A stretch of 64,000 bases of DNA from Spirochaetaceae bacterium (GTDB lineage: Bacteria; Spirochaetota; Spirochaetia; Treponematales; Rectinemataceae). Position numbers and translations under genes: made by a program. A model generated the notes under the pieces. That model was not told the DNA's origin and ran no database searches. It was given only the letters and a program-made list of their open reading frames with translations. Location of the stretch: the NCBI GenBank assembly GCA_025358255.1, contig JANYKC010000082.1, forward strand, positions 17,236-81,235. The letters are read 5' to 3'. The stretch's first letter is position 1; every line of letters begins with the position of its first letter. This document shows positions 8,927-18,975 of the stretch, piece by piece.

Positions 8927-11449
8927 ATGGAATTGACTCAAAGCTTCATCGAGGGACTCAAAGTCGATGAGGTTGCCATCATGGACCGAATCGCCAAGGA
9001 ATTCTCCATCAGGACTGCCCAGGTATCTGCGGTCATCGGCCTCATCGGCGAGGGCTGCACCGTCCCCTTCATCAGCCGCTACCGGAAGGAAGCGACCGGA
9101 AGCCTGGACGAAGTGCAGGTACGGGACAGCGCCCACAAATTCGAGAGCTACAAGAACCTCGAAGAGCGCCGTCTGGAGGTTGTCCGCGGCATCTTCGCCC
9201 TTGGCAAGCTTGACGAAGCCCTGCTCAAGAACCTCAAGAAGGCCCAGACCCTGGCCGAGATCGAGGATATCTGGCTTCCTTTCAAAAAGAAAAAGAAAAC
9301 CCGGGGCATGCTTGCCCTGGAACGGGGCCTCGAGCCCCTTGCCAGCATCATGCTCAAGGGCGGCGATGCCGAGGTCGAGGAAGCCGCTCCAGGCTTTGTC
9401 AGGGCTGCCGCCGAAGGCGAAGCGCCCGAGTTGGCCGTCCCCACGCCGCGGGACGCCATCCAAGGTGCGATGGATATCATCGCCGAGCGCCTCTCCCAGG
9501 ACCCGGACAATCGTGCCGCGGTGAAGGGTCTTTATCTGCAATATGGAAAACTCGTCACCAAGGGTGTGGGCGACGCAACCAAGAAGGAGACCTCGACCTA
9601 CCAGATGTACTGGGACTTCGCCGAACCCCTCGGGTCCCTCAAGCCCCACCGCATCCTGGCGGTCAACCGCGGCGAGCGCGAAGGGGAACTCGAGGTCAAG
9701 CTCGAGGTCGATGAGGACATTGCCATAGACACCCTCATGAGCCGCCGCACGGTCAGCAACCGCTACCATAAGGAGGCCGTTGATGACGGCCTGCGGCGCC
9801 TGCTGTCCCCTGCCGTCCTTCGCGAGATCCGCTCCGACGCCGGGGATTCCGCCGACGGCCATGGCATCCATGTCTTCTCGGAGAACCTCAAGAACCTCCT
9901 CATGTCGCCCCCCATCAAGGGGACGCGCGTCCTGGGGGTGGATCCAGGCATCAGGACGGGCACCAAGTGCGCATGCCTCGACGAGACGGGCAAGTTCCTG
10001 GACTATTTCGTGGTCTTCCAGGAGCAGAAGCCGGACGAGGCGAAGAAAACCATAGCGGCAGCGATCAAGAAGCACGACATGAAGCTTGTCGCGGTCGGCA
10101 ATGGAACCGCGAGCCATGAGATGCAGGAAATCGTGGCCGCGGCCATCTCCGAAAACGCCCTTACCTGCGAGTTCACGGTCGTGGACGAGGACGGCGCCTC
10201 CGTCTATTCGGCGAGCGACGCGGCCCGCGAGGAGTTCCCCGAGCTCGACCTGACGATCCGTGGCGCCATCTCCATCGGCCGCCGCCTCCAGGATCCCCTT
10301 GCCGAGCTCGTGAAGATCGATCCCAAGTCCATCGGCGTGGGCCTCTACCAGCACGACGTGAACCAGAAGCGCCTCTCCGAAAGCCTGGACGAAGTTGTCG
10401 GCTCCGTGGTCAACAATGTCGGGGTAAACCTGAACACGGCCAGCCACTCCCTCCTCAAGTATGTCTCCGGCATCAATACGGGACTCGCCAAGAAAATAGT
10501 GAAGTACCGCGACTCCAAGGGCAGGATCACCGCCCGCGCCCAGCTCCAGGACATCCCGGGCCTCGGCGAGAAGACCTTCGAGCAGTGCGCGGGCTTCCTC
10601 AAGATCCCGGAGAGCGCAAACCCCCTGGACAACACCTGGGTCCATCCAGAGAACTATGCCCTGGCCGAGTCCCTCCTCCCCATTGTGCGGGGAGGGCGAG
10701 ACCCCTCCCATGACGAAAGGGCTGGCTACAAGGGAAAATTCAGTGTCGGCGACACGACCCTCGACGACATCATCATGGAGCTTAAGAAGCCCAACCGCGA
10801 TCCGCGGGAGAGCTTTCCCATGCCCATCCTCCAGAAGGGCGTGATCAAGTTCGAGGACCTGGTCGAAGGCATGATGGTCAAGGGCAAAGTCAAGAACGTG
10901 GTCGACTTTGGCGCCTTCATCGACATCGGCATCAAAGAATCGGCCCTCATCCATGTCTCCGAGATGTCGGACCGCTTCGTGAAGGACCCGATGGAGGTCC
11001 TCAAGGTCGGCGACGTGAGGGATTTTCGCATCATCAGCCTGGATATCGCGCGCAAGCGCATCGGGCTTTCGCTCAAGAGCGACCGGAGCCAGGGCGGCGG
11101 CGCGGATGGCCCTTCTCGCCAGGGAGGCAACAGTGGCAGTGCCAGAAGCGCCGGGAGCACGGGGAGCACCGGCGATACAAGCCCTGCCGCGGCCAGACGG
11201 GTCTTGGTGGTGAAAAAGGGCGAGGGGCCGGACGGTCGAGGGCGGGATGCGGCGCGCCCCGCGCCCAGGCCTGAAAACAGGCCTGGGCCAAGGAAGGAAG
11301 GGCCCCCCGGCGGACGGGATGCCGGCGGTGCGCGGCCTCCCCGCCAGGAAAAGAGCTGGGAAGTCCGGAAGCCGGTCAAGGAAGACGACGGGATGACCTA
11401 TAACCCCTTCGCGGAACTCCTCAAGAGGAAAGAGGAACCCAAGAAATAG
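8927..11449 (+). CDS. tex: Tex family RNA-binding/transcription accessory protein
   Basis: VLGVDPGIRTGTKCACLDETGKFLDY (YqgF-like), SIGVGLYQHDVNQKRL, HhH TASHSLLKYVSGI, S1 domain GMMVKGKVKNVVDFGAFIDIGIKESALIHVSEMSDRFVKDP; low-complexity C-terminal tail. Confidence 0.96.
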   Translation: MELTQSFIEGLKVDEVAIMDRIAKEFSIRTAQVSAVIGLIGEGCTVPFISRYRKEATGSLDEVQVRDSAHKFESYKNLEERRLEVVRGIFALGKLDEALLKNLKKAQTLAEIEDIWLPFKKKKKTRGMLALERGLEPLASIMLKGGDAEVEEAAPGFVRAAAEGEAPELAVPTPRDAIQGAMDIIAERLSQDPDNRAAVKGLYLQYGKLVTKGVGDATKKETSTYQMYWDFAEPLGSLKPHRILAVNRGEREGELEVKLEVDEDIAIDTLMSRRTVSNRYHKEAVDDGLRRLLSPAVLREIRSDAGDSADGHGIHVFSENLKNLLMSPPIKGTRVLGVDPGIRTGTKCACLDETGKFLDYFVVFQEQKPDEAKKTIAAAIKKHDMKLVAVGNGTASHEMQEIVAAAISENALTCEFTVVDEDGASVYSASDAAREEFPELDLTIRGAISIGRRLQDPLAELVKIDPKSIGVGLYQHDVNQKRLSESLDEVVGSVVNNVGVNLNTASHSLLKYVSGINTGLAKKIVKYRDSKGRITARAQLQDIPGLGEKTFEQCAGFLKIPESANPLDNTWVHPENYALAESLLPIVRGGRDPSHDERAGYKGKFSVGDTTLDDIIMELKKPNRDPRESFPMPILQKGVIKFEDLVEGMMVKGKVKNVVDFGAFIDIGIKESALIHVSEMSDRFVKDPMEVLKVGDVRDFRIISLDIARKRIGLSLKSDRSQGGGADGPSRQGGNSGSARSAGSTGSTGDTSPAAARRVLVVKKGEGPDGRGRDAARPAPRPENRPGPRKEGPPGGRDAGGARPPRQEKSWEVRKPVKEDDGMTYNPFAELLKRKEEPKK

Positions 11450-11570
11450 AAGTGAGCTCTCGGGCTTGTCATAACCGGGGGGATGATTCTTTTCGAGCGA
11501 CATTCGGCTTCCAATACGTTGGAAGCCTTGTCGAGGAGAGAAAAACCTCCCTGCCTTTTCCTATCCTGTC

Positions 11571-11599
11571 TTGAAAAGACGTCCATCACGTGCTAGCTT
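11571..11599 (+). promoter_or_regulatory. Candidate sigma-70 promoter of the polysaccharide locus
   Basis: TTGAAA (11571-11576) - 17 nt - TAGCTT (11594-11599) with an upstream TGn (TGC) extension. Confidence 0.55.
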
Positions 11600-11616
11600 G
11601 TTCATGGATTGAACAA
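11598..11616. promoter_or_regulatory. Candidate operator: perfect inverted repeat TTGTTCA-TGGAT-TGAACAA
   Basis: 7-bp perfect half-sites overlapping the -10 end/TSS region, ~110 bp upstream of a wHTH regulator gene. Confidence 0.55.
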
Positions 11617-11727
11617 TCACGAGACGCCGGATTTCGTGACGGGGGAGCGTGTTTCGACCGCCTTCCGCCGGTCTGGCTGACAGGATCGGGGCCGATTCCG
11701 CTGTTTTACGGCGCGGAAGGCCCCTGT

Positions 11728-12315
11728 ATGCCCGAAATCCCGCCCGCCCACCATCAGAGCACCATGGAAATCGCCGAATCAGAACTCAGCCTCCTACAGA
11801 AGATCCATCAATCGGAACATGATTCCGTGCGCCTCACTCAAAGGGAGCTCGCCCGAGTCTCGGGGCTTTCCTTAGGGATGACAAACGCCTTGGTTCGGCG
11901 CTTTGCCGAGAGCGGTTGGGTCAAACTGACGCATTTGTCCACGAAAAGCGTCCGGTATGCCCTGACTCCCGAGGGCTTGTCCGAGATCGCCCGTCGAGCA
12001 GCCGGGCACTTCCAGCGCGCGGCACGCAACGCGGACCTATACCGCGATAAATTTGAGGCCTTTGTGCTTGAAGCCAAGTCCAGCGGGTTCATGACCCTTG
12101 TCCTTGCAGGCCAGAGCGAAATGGACTTTCTGCTGGAATATGTGTGCGAGCGCCATGGTCTGGCTTTTGTGAAGAGTGTCGATCGGAATCGGGCCATTGC
12201 CTTGGGCCGACGGCCTGACGTAATCCTGGTGAATGCCGAAAGCGGAGAATTGTCCGAGGACCCTGGCGCCGTTTCTATCCATTCAATCATCACGGGTGCC
12301 CTCCGGGGCGGCTGA
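11728..12315 (+). CDS. Winged-helix transcriptional regulator at head of polysaccharide locus
   Basis: LTQRELARVSGLSLGMTNALVRRFAESGWVKLTHLSTKSVRYALTPEGLSEIARR (MarR-like wHTH). Alternative start 11764. Confidence 0.75.
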   Translation: MPEIPPAHHQSTMEIAESELSLLQKIHQSEHDSVRLTQRELARVSGLSLGMTNALVRRFAESGWVKLTHLSTKSVRYALTPEGLSEIARRAAGHFQRAARNADLYRDKFEAFVLEAKSSGFMTLVLAGQSEMDFLLEYVCERHGLAFVKSVDRNRAIALGRRPDVILVNAESGELSEDPGAVSIHSIITGALRGG

Positions 12316-12324
12316 AAGGTTCCG

Positions 12325-13782
12325 ATGGACAGCAATAAAACCAAACTTGAAAGCGTTCTTGCCGGCTATCGTCGAGGTCGGGCGCGAAAAACGGCCTTCT
12401 GGACAAGTTCTGTCTTTGGCCTGGCCGACCTTGTCGCCGTGATGCTCTGCTTCGGCTTTGGCTTTTTTGTCGTCAACACCTATGACCTTGAGATCATCGA
12501 TTTCAAGTCCTTCGTGACATATTGGCCCTATCTTTTCGGCTTTCTTGCCGTCTTTGGCGTATTGCACCTCTATCCTGGACTTTCCCTGGCTCCCGCGGAA
12601 GAACTAAGGCGCTATACGATCGCCTCCTTTTTTTCCCATGCGAGCATAATCCTGGCGCTCTTCATCGATTCGCGACAGATGGACGCCTATTCGGTGGCTT
12701 TTTTCATATCCTGGATAGCCAGCATCCCGACGCTTGCCATGGCCAGGGCCGTCGCGCGCGCTATTTTCCGCACCTCGTCCTGGTGGGGATTGCCTGCCGT
12801 CATTTTCGGTGCGGGCCAGACCGGCAAGCTCGTTGTGGATCGTCTCCTTCGACATCCTTGGATCGGCTACAAGCCCGCGGTCATCCTGGACGACAATCCT
12901 GCCTTGGCCGGAGAATACCGGGACATTCCCATCCTGACTGGAACCGACCTTGGACCGGAATTGGCCAAGATCTGCGGCATCGACACGGCGATAGTCGCCA
13001 TGCCTGGCGCGGAGCGCGAACGCCTCGCGGCGATCGTGGCTGACTCGGTCCGTACCTTTCGCCACTATATCTTCATCCCCGACTTCCTTGGCATGACGAG
13101 CGGCTGGATGAGCGTGCGCGATATTGATGGAATATTGGGCCTCTATACCACGCAGAGGCTCCTTGTCCCGACAAACTGGGTGATCAAGCGCCTTATCGAC
13201 CTCGTGCTCACCATCGTCGGCGGCCTCATCATCCTGCCTTTTGTGGGGGTGATAGCCCTCCTCATCAAGCTCGACTCGCCCGGCTCGGTTTTCTATGGCC
13301 ACCACCGCTTGGGAATGAACGGCGTTCCGTTCAAGGCGTGGAAGTTCAGATCAATGGTTCGGGATTCCGGGAAGGTATTGAGCGACTTGCTTGCCAGCGA
13401 TGGGGAAGCTAGAGAGGAATGGGCGGCATCCTTCAAGTTGCATGATGATCCGCGCATTACGAGGATGGGGCGTTTCCTTCGAAAGACCAGCCTGGACGAA
13501 TTGCCCCAACTCTGGAATGTGATCACCGGCGAGATGAGCCTCATCGGCCCTCGCCCTATAATTGAGGACGAAGTGGCAAAGTACGGCCATCATTACAAGC
13601 TTTTTTCCAGCGTGAAACCTGGCATGTCAGGTCTCTGGCAGGTATCAGGCCGCTCCGACACCGATTATGCCGAGCGCGTGGCCCTCGACGTCTACTATAT
13701 CCAATCCTGGTCCCTCTGGCTCGATCTCTATATCCTGTTCAAGACCGTACGCGTAGTTGTCGTCGGCGACGGGGCTTATTAA
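12325..13782 (+). CDS. Undecaprenyl-phosphate sugar phosphotransferase (long polytopic WbaP/WcaJ-type)
   Basis: N-terminal TM segments, central VIFGAGQTGKLVVDRLL, C-terminal PF02397-type KLDSPGSVFYGHHRLGMNGVPFKAWKFRSMV...KTSLDELPQLWNVITGEMSLIGPRPI. Confidence 0.93.
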   Translation: MDSNKTKLESVLAGYRRGRARKTAFWTSSVFGLADLVAVMLCFGFGFFVVNTYDLEIIDFKSFVTYWPYLFGFLAVFGVLHLYPGLSLAPAEELRRYTIASFFSHASIILALFIDSRQMDAYSVAFFISWIASIPTLAMARAVARAIFRTSSWWGLPAVIFGAGQTGKLVVDRLLRHPWIGYKPAVILDDNPALAGEYRDIPILTGTDLGPELAKICGIDTAIVAMPGAERERLAAIVADSVRTFRHYIFIPDFLGMTSGWMSVRDIDGILGLYTTQRLLVPTNWVIKRLIDLVLTIVGGLIILPFVGVIALLIKLDSPGSVFYGHHRLGMNGVPFKAWKFRSMVRDSGKVLSDLLASDGEAREEWAASFKLHDDPRITRMGRFLRKTSLDELPQLWNVITGEMSLIGPRPIIEDEVAKYGHHYKLFSSVKPGMSGLWQVSGRSDTDYAERVALDVYYIQSWSLWLDLYILFKTVRVVVVGDGAY

Positions 13783-14702
13783 TGGCGGCGCATGCCGCGG
13801 ATGGTCCCCGTATTACCGTTTTCACCGCGACCTATAACCGGGCGCCCACCCTTCCTGCCTTGGCCGCTTCGCTCTCCGCCCAGATTTTCCAGGATTTCGA
13901 GTGGATCGTGGTGGATGACGGATCTATCGATGATACGTCGGAGGTCCTGGCCAAGATTGTCGCGAGCGGGAACATCAGGCTTAGGGTAATCAGCGTATCC
14001 AATGGCGGAAAACATCGGGCAATAAACCTTGGCGTAGCCGAGGCAAGGGCCCCTTGGTTTTTTATCGTGGACTCCGACGACCGGCTTCCTCCCTCGGCAT
14101 TGGCAGTAATCGCACAATCAATTCCTCTCGCCGAGGCCGAGGAGCGGTGTGGTGGCATAATGGGGCTAAAGGCTGATTTTTCCCAAGCGGTCGTCGGGGA
14201 GAGGCTTCCGGAAAACCTCGCTTTCGCGGACAGCCTTGAATTGACCTACAAGTACGATATCCGGGGGGACAAGGCCGAGGTTTTCAAAACCTCGATATTG
14301 CGGGATTTTCCCTTTCCTGCCTTTCCCGGCGAGAAGCACCTGACCGAATGCGTGGTCTGGTATCGAATCGCCCGCGCAGGCTGGAAGCTTCTTCTCACGA
14401 ACGAAGTGCTCTATGAGGCCGACTATCAAGGCGATGGGCTTTCTTCCCGCAGCCTGGAACTACGCATCCGGGACATCGAGGGGACGCTTCTATTCTATCG
14501 TGAGGAGCTCGAAGGCGGATTGCCCCTTTTGGGAATGTTGAGGGAATCCTCCAATTACGTGCGCTTTTGTCTGCATGCGCGTCGTCTACGCCAGTTGCTT
14601 TCCGCGCCCGGCCGCCTTGCCTTGCCTTTCGTCCTGGCCGCCCTTCCCGCCGGCTTGATCATGAAGGCACGCGATGCGCGTACCCTTCGGCGGCTGCTGT
14701 GA
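13782..14702 (+). CDS. Glycosyltransferase family 2
   Basis: ITVFTATYNRAPTLPALAASLSAQIFQDFEWIVVDDGSIDDT...VDSDDRL. Confidence 0.9.
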   Translation: MAAHAADGPRITVFTATYNRAPTLPALAASLSAQIFQDFEWIVVDDGSIDDTSEVLAKIVASGNIRLRVISVSNGGKHRAINLGVAEARAPWFFIVDSDDRLPPSALAVIAQSIPLAEAEERCGGIMGLKADFSQAVVGERLPENLAFADSLELTYKYDIRGDKAEVFKTSILRDFPFPAFPGEKHLTECVVWYRIARAGWKLLLTNEVLYEADYQGDGLSSRSLELRIRDIEGTLLFYREELEGGLPLLGMLRESSNYVRFCLHARRLRQLLSAPGRLALPFVLAALPAGLIMKARDARTLRRLL

Positions 14703-15799
14703 GGGTTCTCCATGTAATCAATTCCCTGGCGGCCGGCGGAGCCGAAAGGCTCATTTCGAACCTGGTTCCTGCCATGGCCGGACATGGCGTCGAGTGCAGC
14801 GTGTTCGTGCTCGACTGTCGGGCTGACGCGTTTTCCCCTGGAATGCGGCAAGCCGGGATCAGGGTGGCCTTCGCCAGGCCGGCGGGGGCTAGCCCCTACA
14901 GTCCAGCGCGTTTTTTCGATATCCTTCGCGAGATACGGCGCGAAAAGGCTGATATCGTCCATGCGCACCTTGGGCCGAGCTTCCACTGGTGCGCCTTGTG
15001 CAGCCTTGTGGCACGAGGAACCATATTCATCGCAACTGAGCATGCGAGTGAGAATCGGCGGATGGCCTTGCCGTTTTTTCGCGCCATAGAGCGTTTTTTT
15101 CATCGTCGCTTCGCCCGGATAGCCTGCGTAAGCGATGAGTCTGCCGCGGCTCTGGAGCGATGGCTCGGGAAACGCAATTTCCACGCAAGCGTGATACCAA
15201 ACGGCATCGCGACCCGTCAGTTTTCGGCCAGTGTGCCACCGGCGCCCGACATCAAGGCATGGGTTGGAACACGCACGGCACTGGTTATGACGGCTAGGCT
15301 TGTTCCTGCGAAAGACCATGTTACTGCCCTTGGCGCACTGGCTTTCCTGCCTGAGGATTTCTGCCTGATCCTGGTGGGCGATGGCCCCGAACGCAGAGCC
15401 CTTGGGGCCATGGCCATGAGGCTCGGTTTGGGCAGGCGCTGCCTGTTCGCCGGGACAAGGAAGGATGTTCCCGAGGTCCTGGCCTGCGCAAGCATCTACC
15501 TGCAGAGTTCGCGCGTCGAAGGCTTTGGCATAGCGGCCTTGGAAGCGATGGCTGCCGGTCTACCGGTTGTCGCCAGCGACGCTCCGGGGCTTGGCGAATT
15601 GGTCCGGGGAGCGGGGGAGATCTTTCGCGTCGGGGACGCCGAGGCATGCGCGGCCGCGATCAGGATGCTTGCCAGCGACACTGGGGCCATGGCGAGAGCC
15701 AAGGCCGTCGGACGGCTTCGGGCGCAGGAATTCTCCATCGATGCTTGCGCCGCGCGATACGCGCGCCTGTATTTGGAATGCCTAGAGGATGCGCGATGA
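14699..15799 (+). CDS. Glycosyltransferase family 4
   Basis: VRVLHVINSLAAGGAERLISNLVPAMAGHG...LILVGDGPERRAL...SSRVEGFGIAALEAMAAGLPVVASDAPGLGELV; GTG start overlapping the previous stop. Confidence 0.9.
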   Translation: MRVLHVINSLAAGGAERLISNLVPAMAGHGVECSVFVLDCRADAFSPGMRQAGIRVAFARPAGASPYSPARFFDILREIRREKADIVHAHLGPSFHWCALCSLVARGTIFIATEHASENRRMALPFFRAIERFFHRRFARIACVSDESAAALERWLGKRNFHASVIPNGIATRQFSASVPPAPDIKAWVGTRTALVMTARLVPAKDHVTALGALAFLPEDFCLILVGDGPERRALGAMAMRLGLGRRCLFAGTRKDVPEVLACASIYLQSSRVEGFGIAALEAMAAGLPVVASDAPGLGELVRGAGEIFRVGDAEACAAAIRMLASDTGAMARAKAVGRLRAQEFSIDACAARYARLYLECLEDAR

Positions 15800-16950
15800 G
15801 CTATGAATCGGCAAGAACGCGGGTCCTCAGGTTCTCCGGAGCCTTACTTCCTTTCGCGCTCGCCTTCGCATTCGCTTGGGCCGAGTACTCCAAGGCGGGC
15901 TCCATCTTTCTTCTCGCGCTTTGCGCCTGGTACGCGCTGTGGAACTTCCGCATGGTGATAGAGTCGCGATGGGCCCTCCTGATAATCGGTTTTTTCGCCG
16001 CAATAGCCCTCAAGGACGGAATCGTCTGGGCCTTCATGGACGGCCGTTTCCTGGCATTTCAAAAATCGGGTTCGCGCGTGCTTTCCCTTTTTGGGGCGGC
16101 GGCCATGCTTTCCGCCTATCCGCGCGAGGAGGGCGAAAGGATTTTCGGGATAGCCTTGGGCCTGCTCGCGGCGGCAGTCGCCGCGATAACTGTCCTGGAG
16201 CGTCTCCACAAGATTTCCTCAGTGTTCAACGCGAATTCCTTCGGGATGCTTTTCTGCTGGTTTCCCCTTTTTCTCGCCGCGGTGCAGAGGAGGAAGGGTG
16301 GATGGCGCAACGAGGTCGGCGCCATCGTCGTCCTCCTCGTCGGGGGCGCAGCCGTCTATCTGGAAGCGCGGTACAACGCGGGATCCAGGACCTCCCCCTT
16401 GGCCTTTCTCGTCGCGGTCCTGTTCGTGTACGCTCCGGGGAAGGCCGGCGGCAAGCGATTCCTTATGGTCGAGTATTTATTTGTTGTCATCGGCATTGCA
16501 GTTCTTTCGACCGTCTTCATCCCGCGCCTGAACACCATCCTGGCCGAACGCCAGCGTCTTTGGTTCGCATATCTATCAAGGGTTCTTGAGCATCCACTGG
16601 CTGGTTGGGGCTACATGGACGAAAAATCGAACTCGATTTTCCTCAATTTGACGCTTCCACAAAGCTGGCGAAGGGAGGCCTTTGTCCTGAGCGGTCCTGG
16701 TCCGCATAATTCCTTTCTCGCGATGCTTTTTGAGAACGGAGTGTTCTTCGCGATCGCATATATAGGCTTATTGGGGAAAAGGCTCTTGGCGGCCTTTCCC
16801 AGGCTTTCCCTCTTCGATGTGTCGCTTTCCGCGTATCTAATTTTCATGTTCACAGATGCCATGGCGCCCGGGGGGATCAGTTTCCTCGGATTCTTCCTCG
16901 GCGCCTGCATTCTTGCCCGCGACTCAAAACCCGACTTGGCGAAGGCCTGA
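15796..16950 (+). CDS. O-antigen ligase/polymerase-like multi-TM protein
   Basis: Polytopic; Wzy_C-like SRVLEHPLAGWGYMDEKSNS...GPGPHNSFLAMLFENGVFFAIAYIGLL. Confidence 0.75.
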   Translation: MSYESARTRVLRFSGALLPFALAFAFAWAEYSKAGSIFLLALCAWYALWNFRMVIESRWALLIIGFFAAIALKDGIVWAFMDGRFLAFQKSGSRVLSLFGAAAMLSAYPREEGERIFGIALGLLAAAVAAITVLERLHKISSVFNANSFGMLFCWFPLFLAAVQRRKGGWRNEVGAIVVLLVGGAAVYLEARYNAGSRTSPLAFLVAVLFVYAPGKAGGKRFLMVEYLFVVIGIAVLSTVFIPRLNTILAERQRLWFAYLSRVLEHPLAGWGYMDEKSNSIFLNLTLPQSWRREAFVLSGPGPHNSFLAMLFENGVFFAIAYIGLLGKRLLAAFPRLSLFDVSLSAYLIFMFTDAMAPGGISFLGFFLGACILARDSKPDLAKA

Positions 16951-16954
16951 CCGC

Positions 16955-18034
16955 GTGCGGGTTCTCCATGTCATTACACGGTCAGAGATGGGTGGCGCAC
17001 AGTCCATCGTCACTTGCCTTGTTGCCGAACACGCAAGGCGGGGGCATGTGGTATCCATCGCTTCAGGTCCAGAGGGAGAGGGACGCGCATGGATTGCCCT
17101 GGGCAACGAAATAACGATACATGCAATTCCCGATTTGCGACGGGCGTTCCGCCCCGCGCAGGATTTTCGAGCCATGCTCGAGATTCGAGCCCTGTACCGG
17201 AGCTGGAAACCCAATATCGTGCATCTGCATACGTCCAAGGCGGGCGCGCTCGGTAGGCTTGCCGGGGCTTTTCCGGCAAGCCGGATCGTTTACACCATGC
17301 ACGGATATGACCAGCTAAGGATCGAGAACCGCGTGTTCCTTGGCATCGACCGTGGATTGAGGAAGCATGGCGGGGTGATCGTGGCAGTATCGGAGCGCGA
17401 TCGCGAGGTGATGCTGGCAGACGGATATGACGCGCGGCTTGTACGAAATGGCGTATCCGATGCCTTGAAAAGCCAGCCCCGTGATGCGGATGTGATCGGA
17501 CGGATTCTGGCACTTCGCAATCAAGGACTTCCCGTATTCTTAATGGTCGCGCGCGATGCCCGGCCTAAGCGTCTGGACTTGGCTCGAAGCGCGGCGGAAA
17601 GACTCATCGGAAAAGCGCAGATTGCCTGGATCGGAGGAGAAGCGCTTTCGACGGACCCGCCTAACTTCCATGCCATCGGGATTGTCCCGGGAGCATGCGG
17701 CTACCTGTCGCTGGTGGATGGCTTCCTGCTTTTGTCCGACCACGAAGGATTGTCCCTTTCCATCCTTGAGGCCATGAGCGCGGGCTTGCCCTCCATCGTC
17801 TCGGCAGTGGCGGGGATCCTTGAATGCCTTGGGGACGATCCCTGCGGCATCGCTGTCAACAACGATGTCAATAGCATCGTGCGCGGGATAGGACGGCTCT
17901 GTGCCGATCCATCCTTGAGGAAGCGCCTCGGTGAAGCGGCGCGAGGGCGCTGGCTGCGAGAGTTCAGCCTGCTGCGAATGGCTGACTCCTATGAGGCGAT
18001 CTATGGAGAGCTTCTCAGGCGGGACCGGCCATGA
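16955..18034 (+). CDS. Glycosyltransferase family 4
   Basis: VRVLHVITRSEMGGAQSIVTCLVAEHARRGHVV...HLHTSKAGALGRLAG...LLLSDHEGLSLSILEAMSAGLPSIVSAVAGILE; GTG start. Confidence 0.9.
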   Translation: MRVLHVITRSEMGGAQSIVTCLVAEHARRGHVVSIASGPEGEGRAWIALGNEITIHAIPDLRRAFRPAQDFRAMLEIRALYRSWKPNIVHLHTSKAGALGRLAGAFPASRIVYTMHGYDQLRIENRVFLGIDRGLRKHGGVIVAVSERDREVMLADGYDARLVRNGVSDALKSQPRDADVIGRILALRNQGLPVFLMVARDARPKRLDLARSAAERLIGKAQIAWIGGEALSTDPPNFHAIGIVPGACGYLSLVDGFLLLSDHEGLSLSILEAMSAGLPSIVSAVAGILECLGDDPCGIAVNNDVNSIVRGIGRLCADPSLRKRLGEAARGRWLREFSLLRMADSYEAIYGELLRRDRP

Positions 18035-18894
18035 TCCCTTCGCGCGTTGTGGATCTCGGACTAAAGGCGCTTGGCCGTTTTGGCGGCGCCACGATGTTCG
18101 AGATCATCGAAAAGCGAAAGCTGGGGATTTCCTTTGTCCGCGCCATCGGATACCACTCGGTTTCGAACTCTGGTCTCCCGGGTTTCCGTCGGCAGCTCGC
18201 ATGGTTGGCGATGGGATACACCTGCATGGACGAAACGGATTTTTCGTTATATCTCGAAGGGAAAATCCGGCTCTCCAAGCCGGGGCTCATAATCAGTTTC
18301 GACGATGGACTTGCTGACAACTATCGCAATGCGGTCCCTGCCCTCGAAGGTGCGGGCCTTAAAGGCTGGTTTTTTGTGCCGTCCGGGCTTGTCGGGCTTT
18401 CCGACTCCGACGCCCGGGTTTTTTGCGCAGCCGGAGCGCTAGGACTCCCCCTTTCCGCCGATGGCAGGCTGGTCATGAATTGGAAGGAATTGCGGGAACT
18501 GAAGGCTCGGGGCCATGTCATTGGCTGTCATACGAGAAGCCACATGAGACTGCGCTCGGGCATCGGGACCGAAAGGCTGGGCGTGGAAATCCGCGGCTCG
18601 CGCAAGTACCTCGAATCGGGTCTTGACGCGGAGGTCCGAAGCTTCGCGTGGGTGGGCGGCGAATCCGACACATATTCACCCGAAGCATTTATGGAAATCT
18701 CGGACGCCGGTTTCACGAATGCCTTTACGACGCTGTCCGCCCCATTCCTGCCGGGGGATGACCCCTTGGTAATCCATCGGACGATCCTGGATCCCGACCT
18801 GGATTTTGGCGTGTTCAGGATGAAAATGCTTGGCCTTTCAGATATCGCGCATCGCAAAGTCCGCTTGCGCGCGTTCCAAACAATAGACAACTAG
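18031..18894 (+). CDS. Polysaccharide deacetylase (NodB-like)
   Basis: LIISFDDGLADNYRNAVPALEGAGLKGWFFVPSGLVG; IGCHTRSHMRL. Confidence 0.87.
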   Translation: MIPSRVVDLGLKALGRFGGATMFEIIEKRKLGISFVRAIGYHSVSNSGLPGFRRQLAWLAMGYTCMDETDFSLYLEGKIRLSKPGLIISFDDGLADNYRNAVPALEGAGLKGWFFVPSGLVGLSDSDARVFCAAGALGLPLSADGRLVMNWKELRELKARGHVIGCHTRSHMRLRSGIGTERLGVEIRGSRKYLESGLDAEVRSFAWVGGESDTYSPEAFMEISDAGFTNAFTTLSAPFLPGDDPLVIHRTILDPDLDFGVFRMKMLGLSDIAHRKVRLRAFQTIDN

Positions 18895-18975
18895 AGGCAA
18901 GCAGGGTGATGGGCTTGCCTTCAAGGGCATTGCGCCCTCTTGCCCGCTATCGAATTGCCAAAGGGAGAGTATGGA

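Noticed and set aside
8774-11503. 909-aa minus-strand ORF antisense to tex
   Set aside because: Low-information His/Asp/Leu/Gly-rich translation, shadow of a strongly supported conserved gene on the other strand; typical of GC-rich codon bias.
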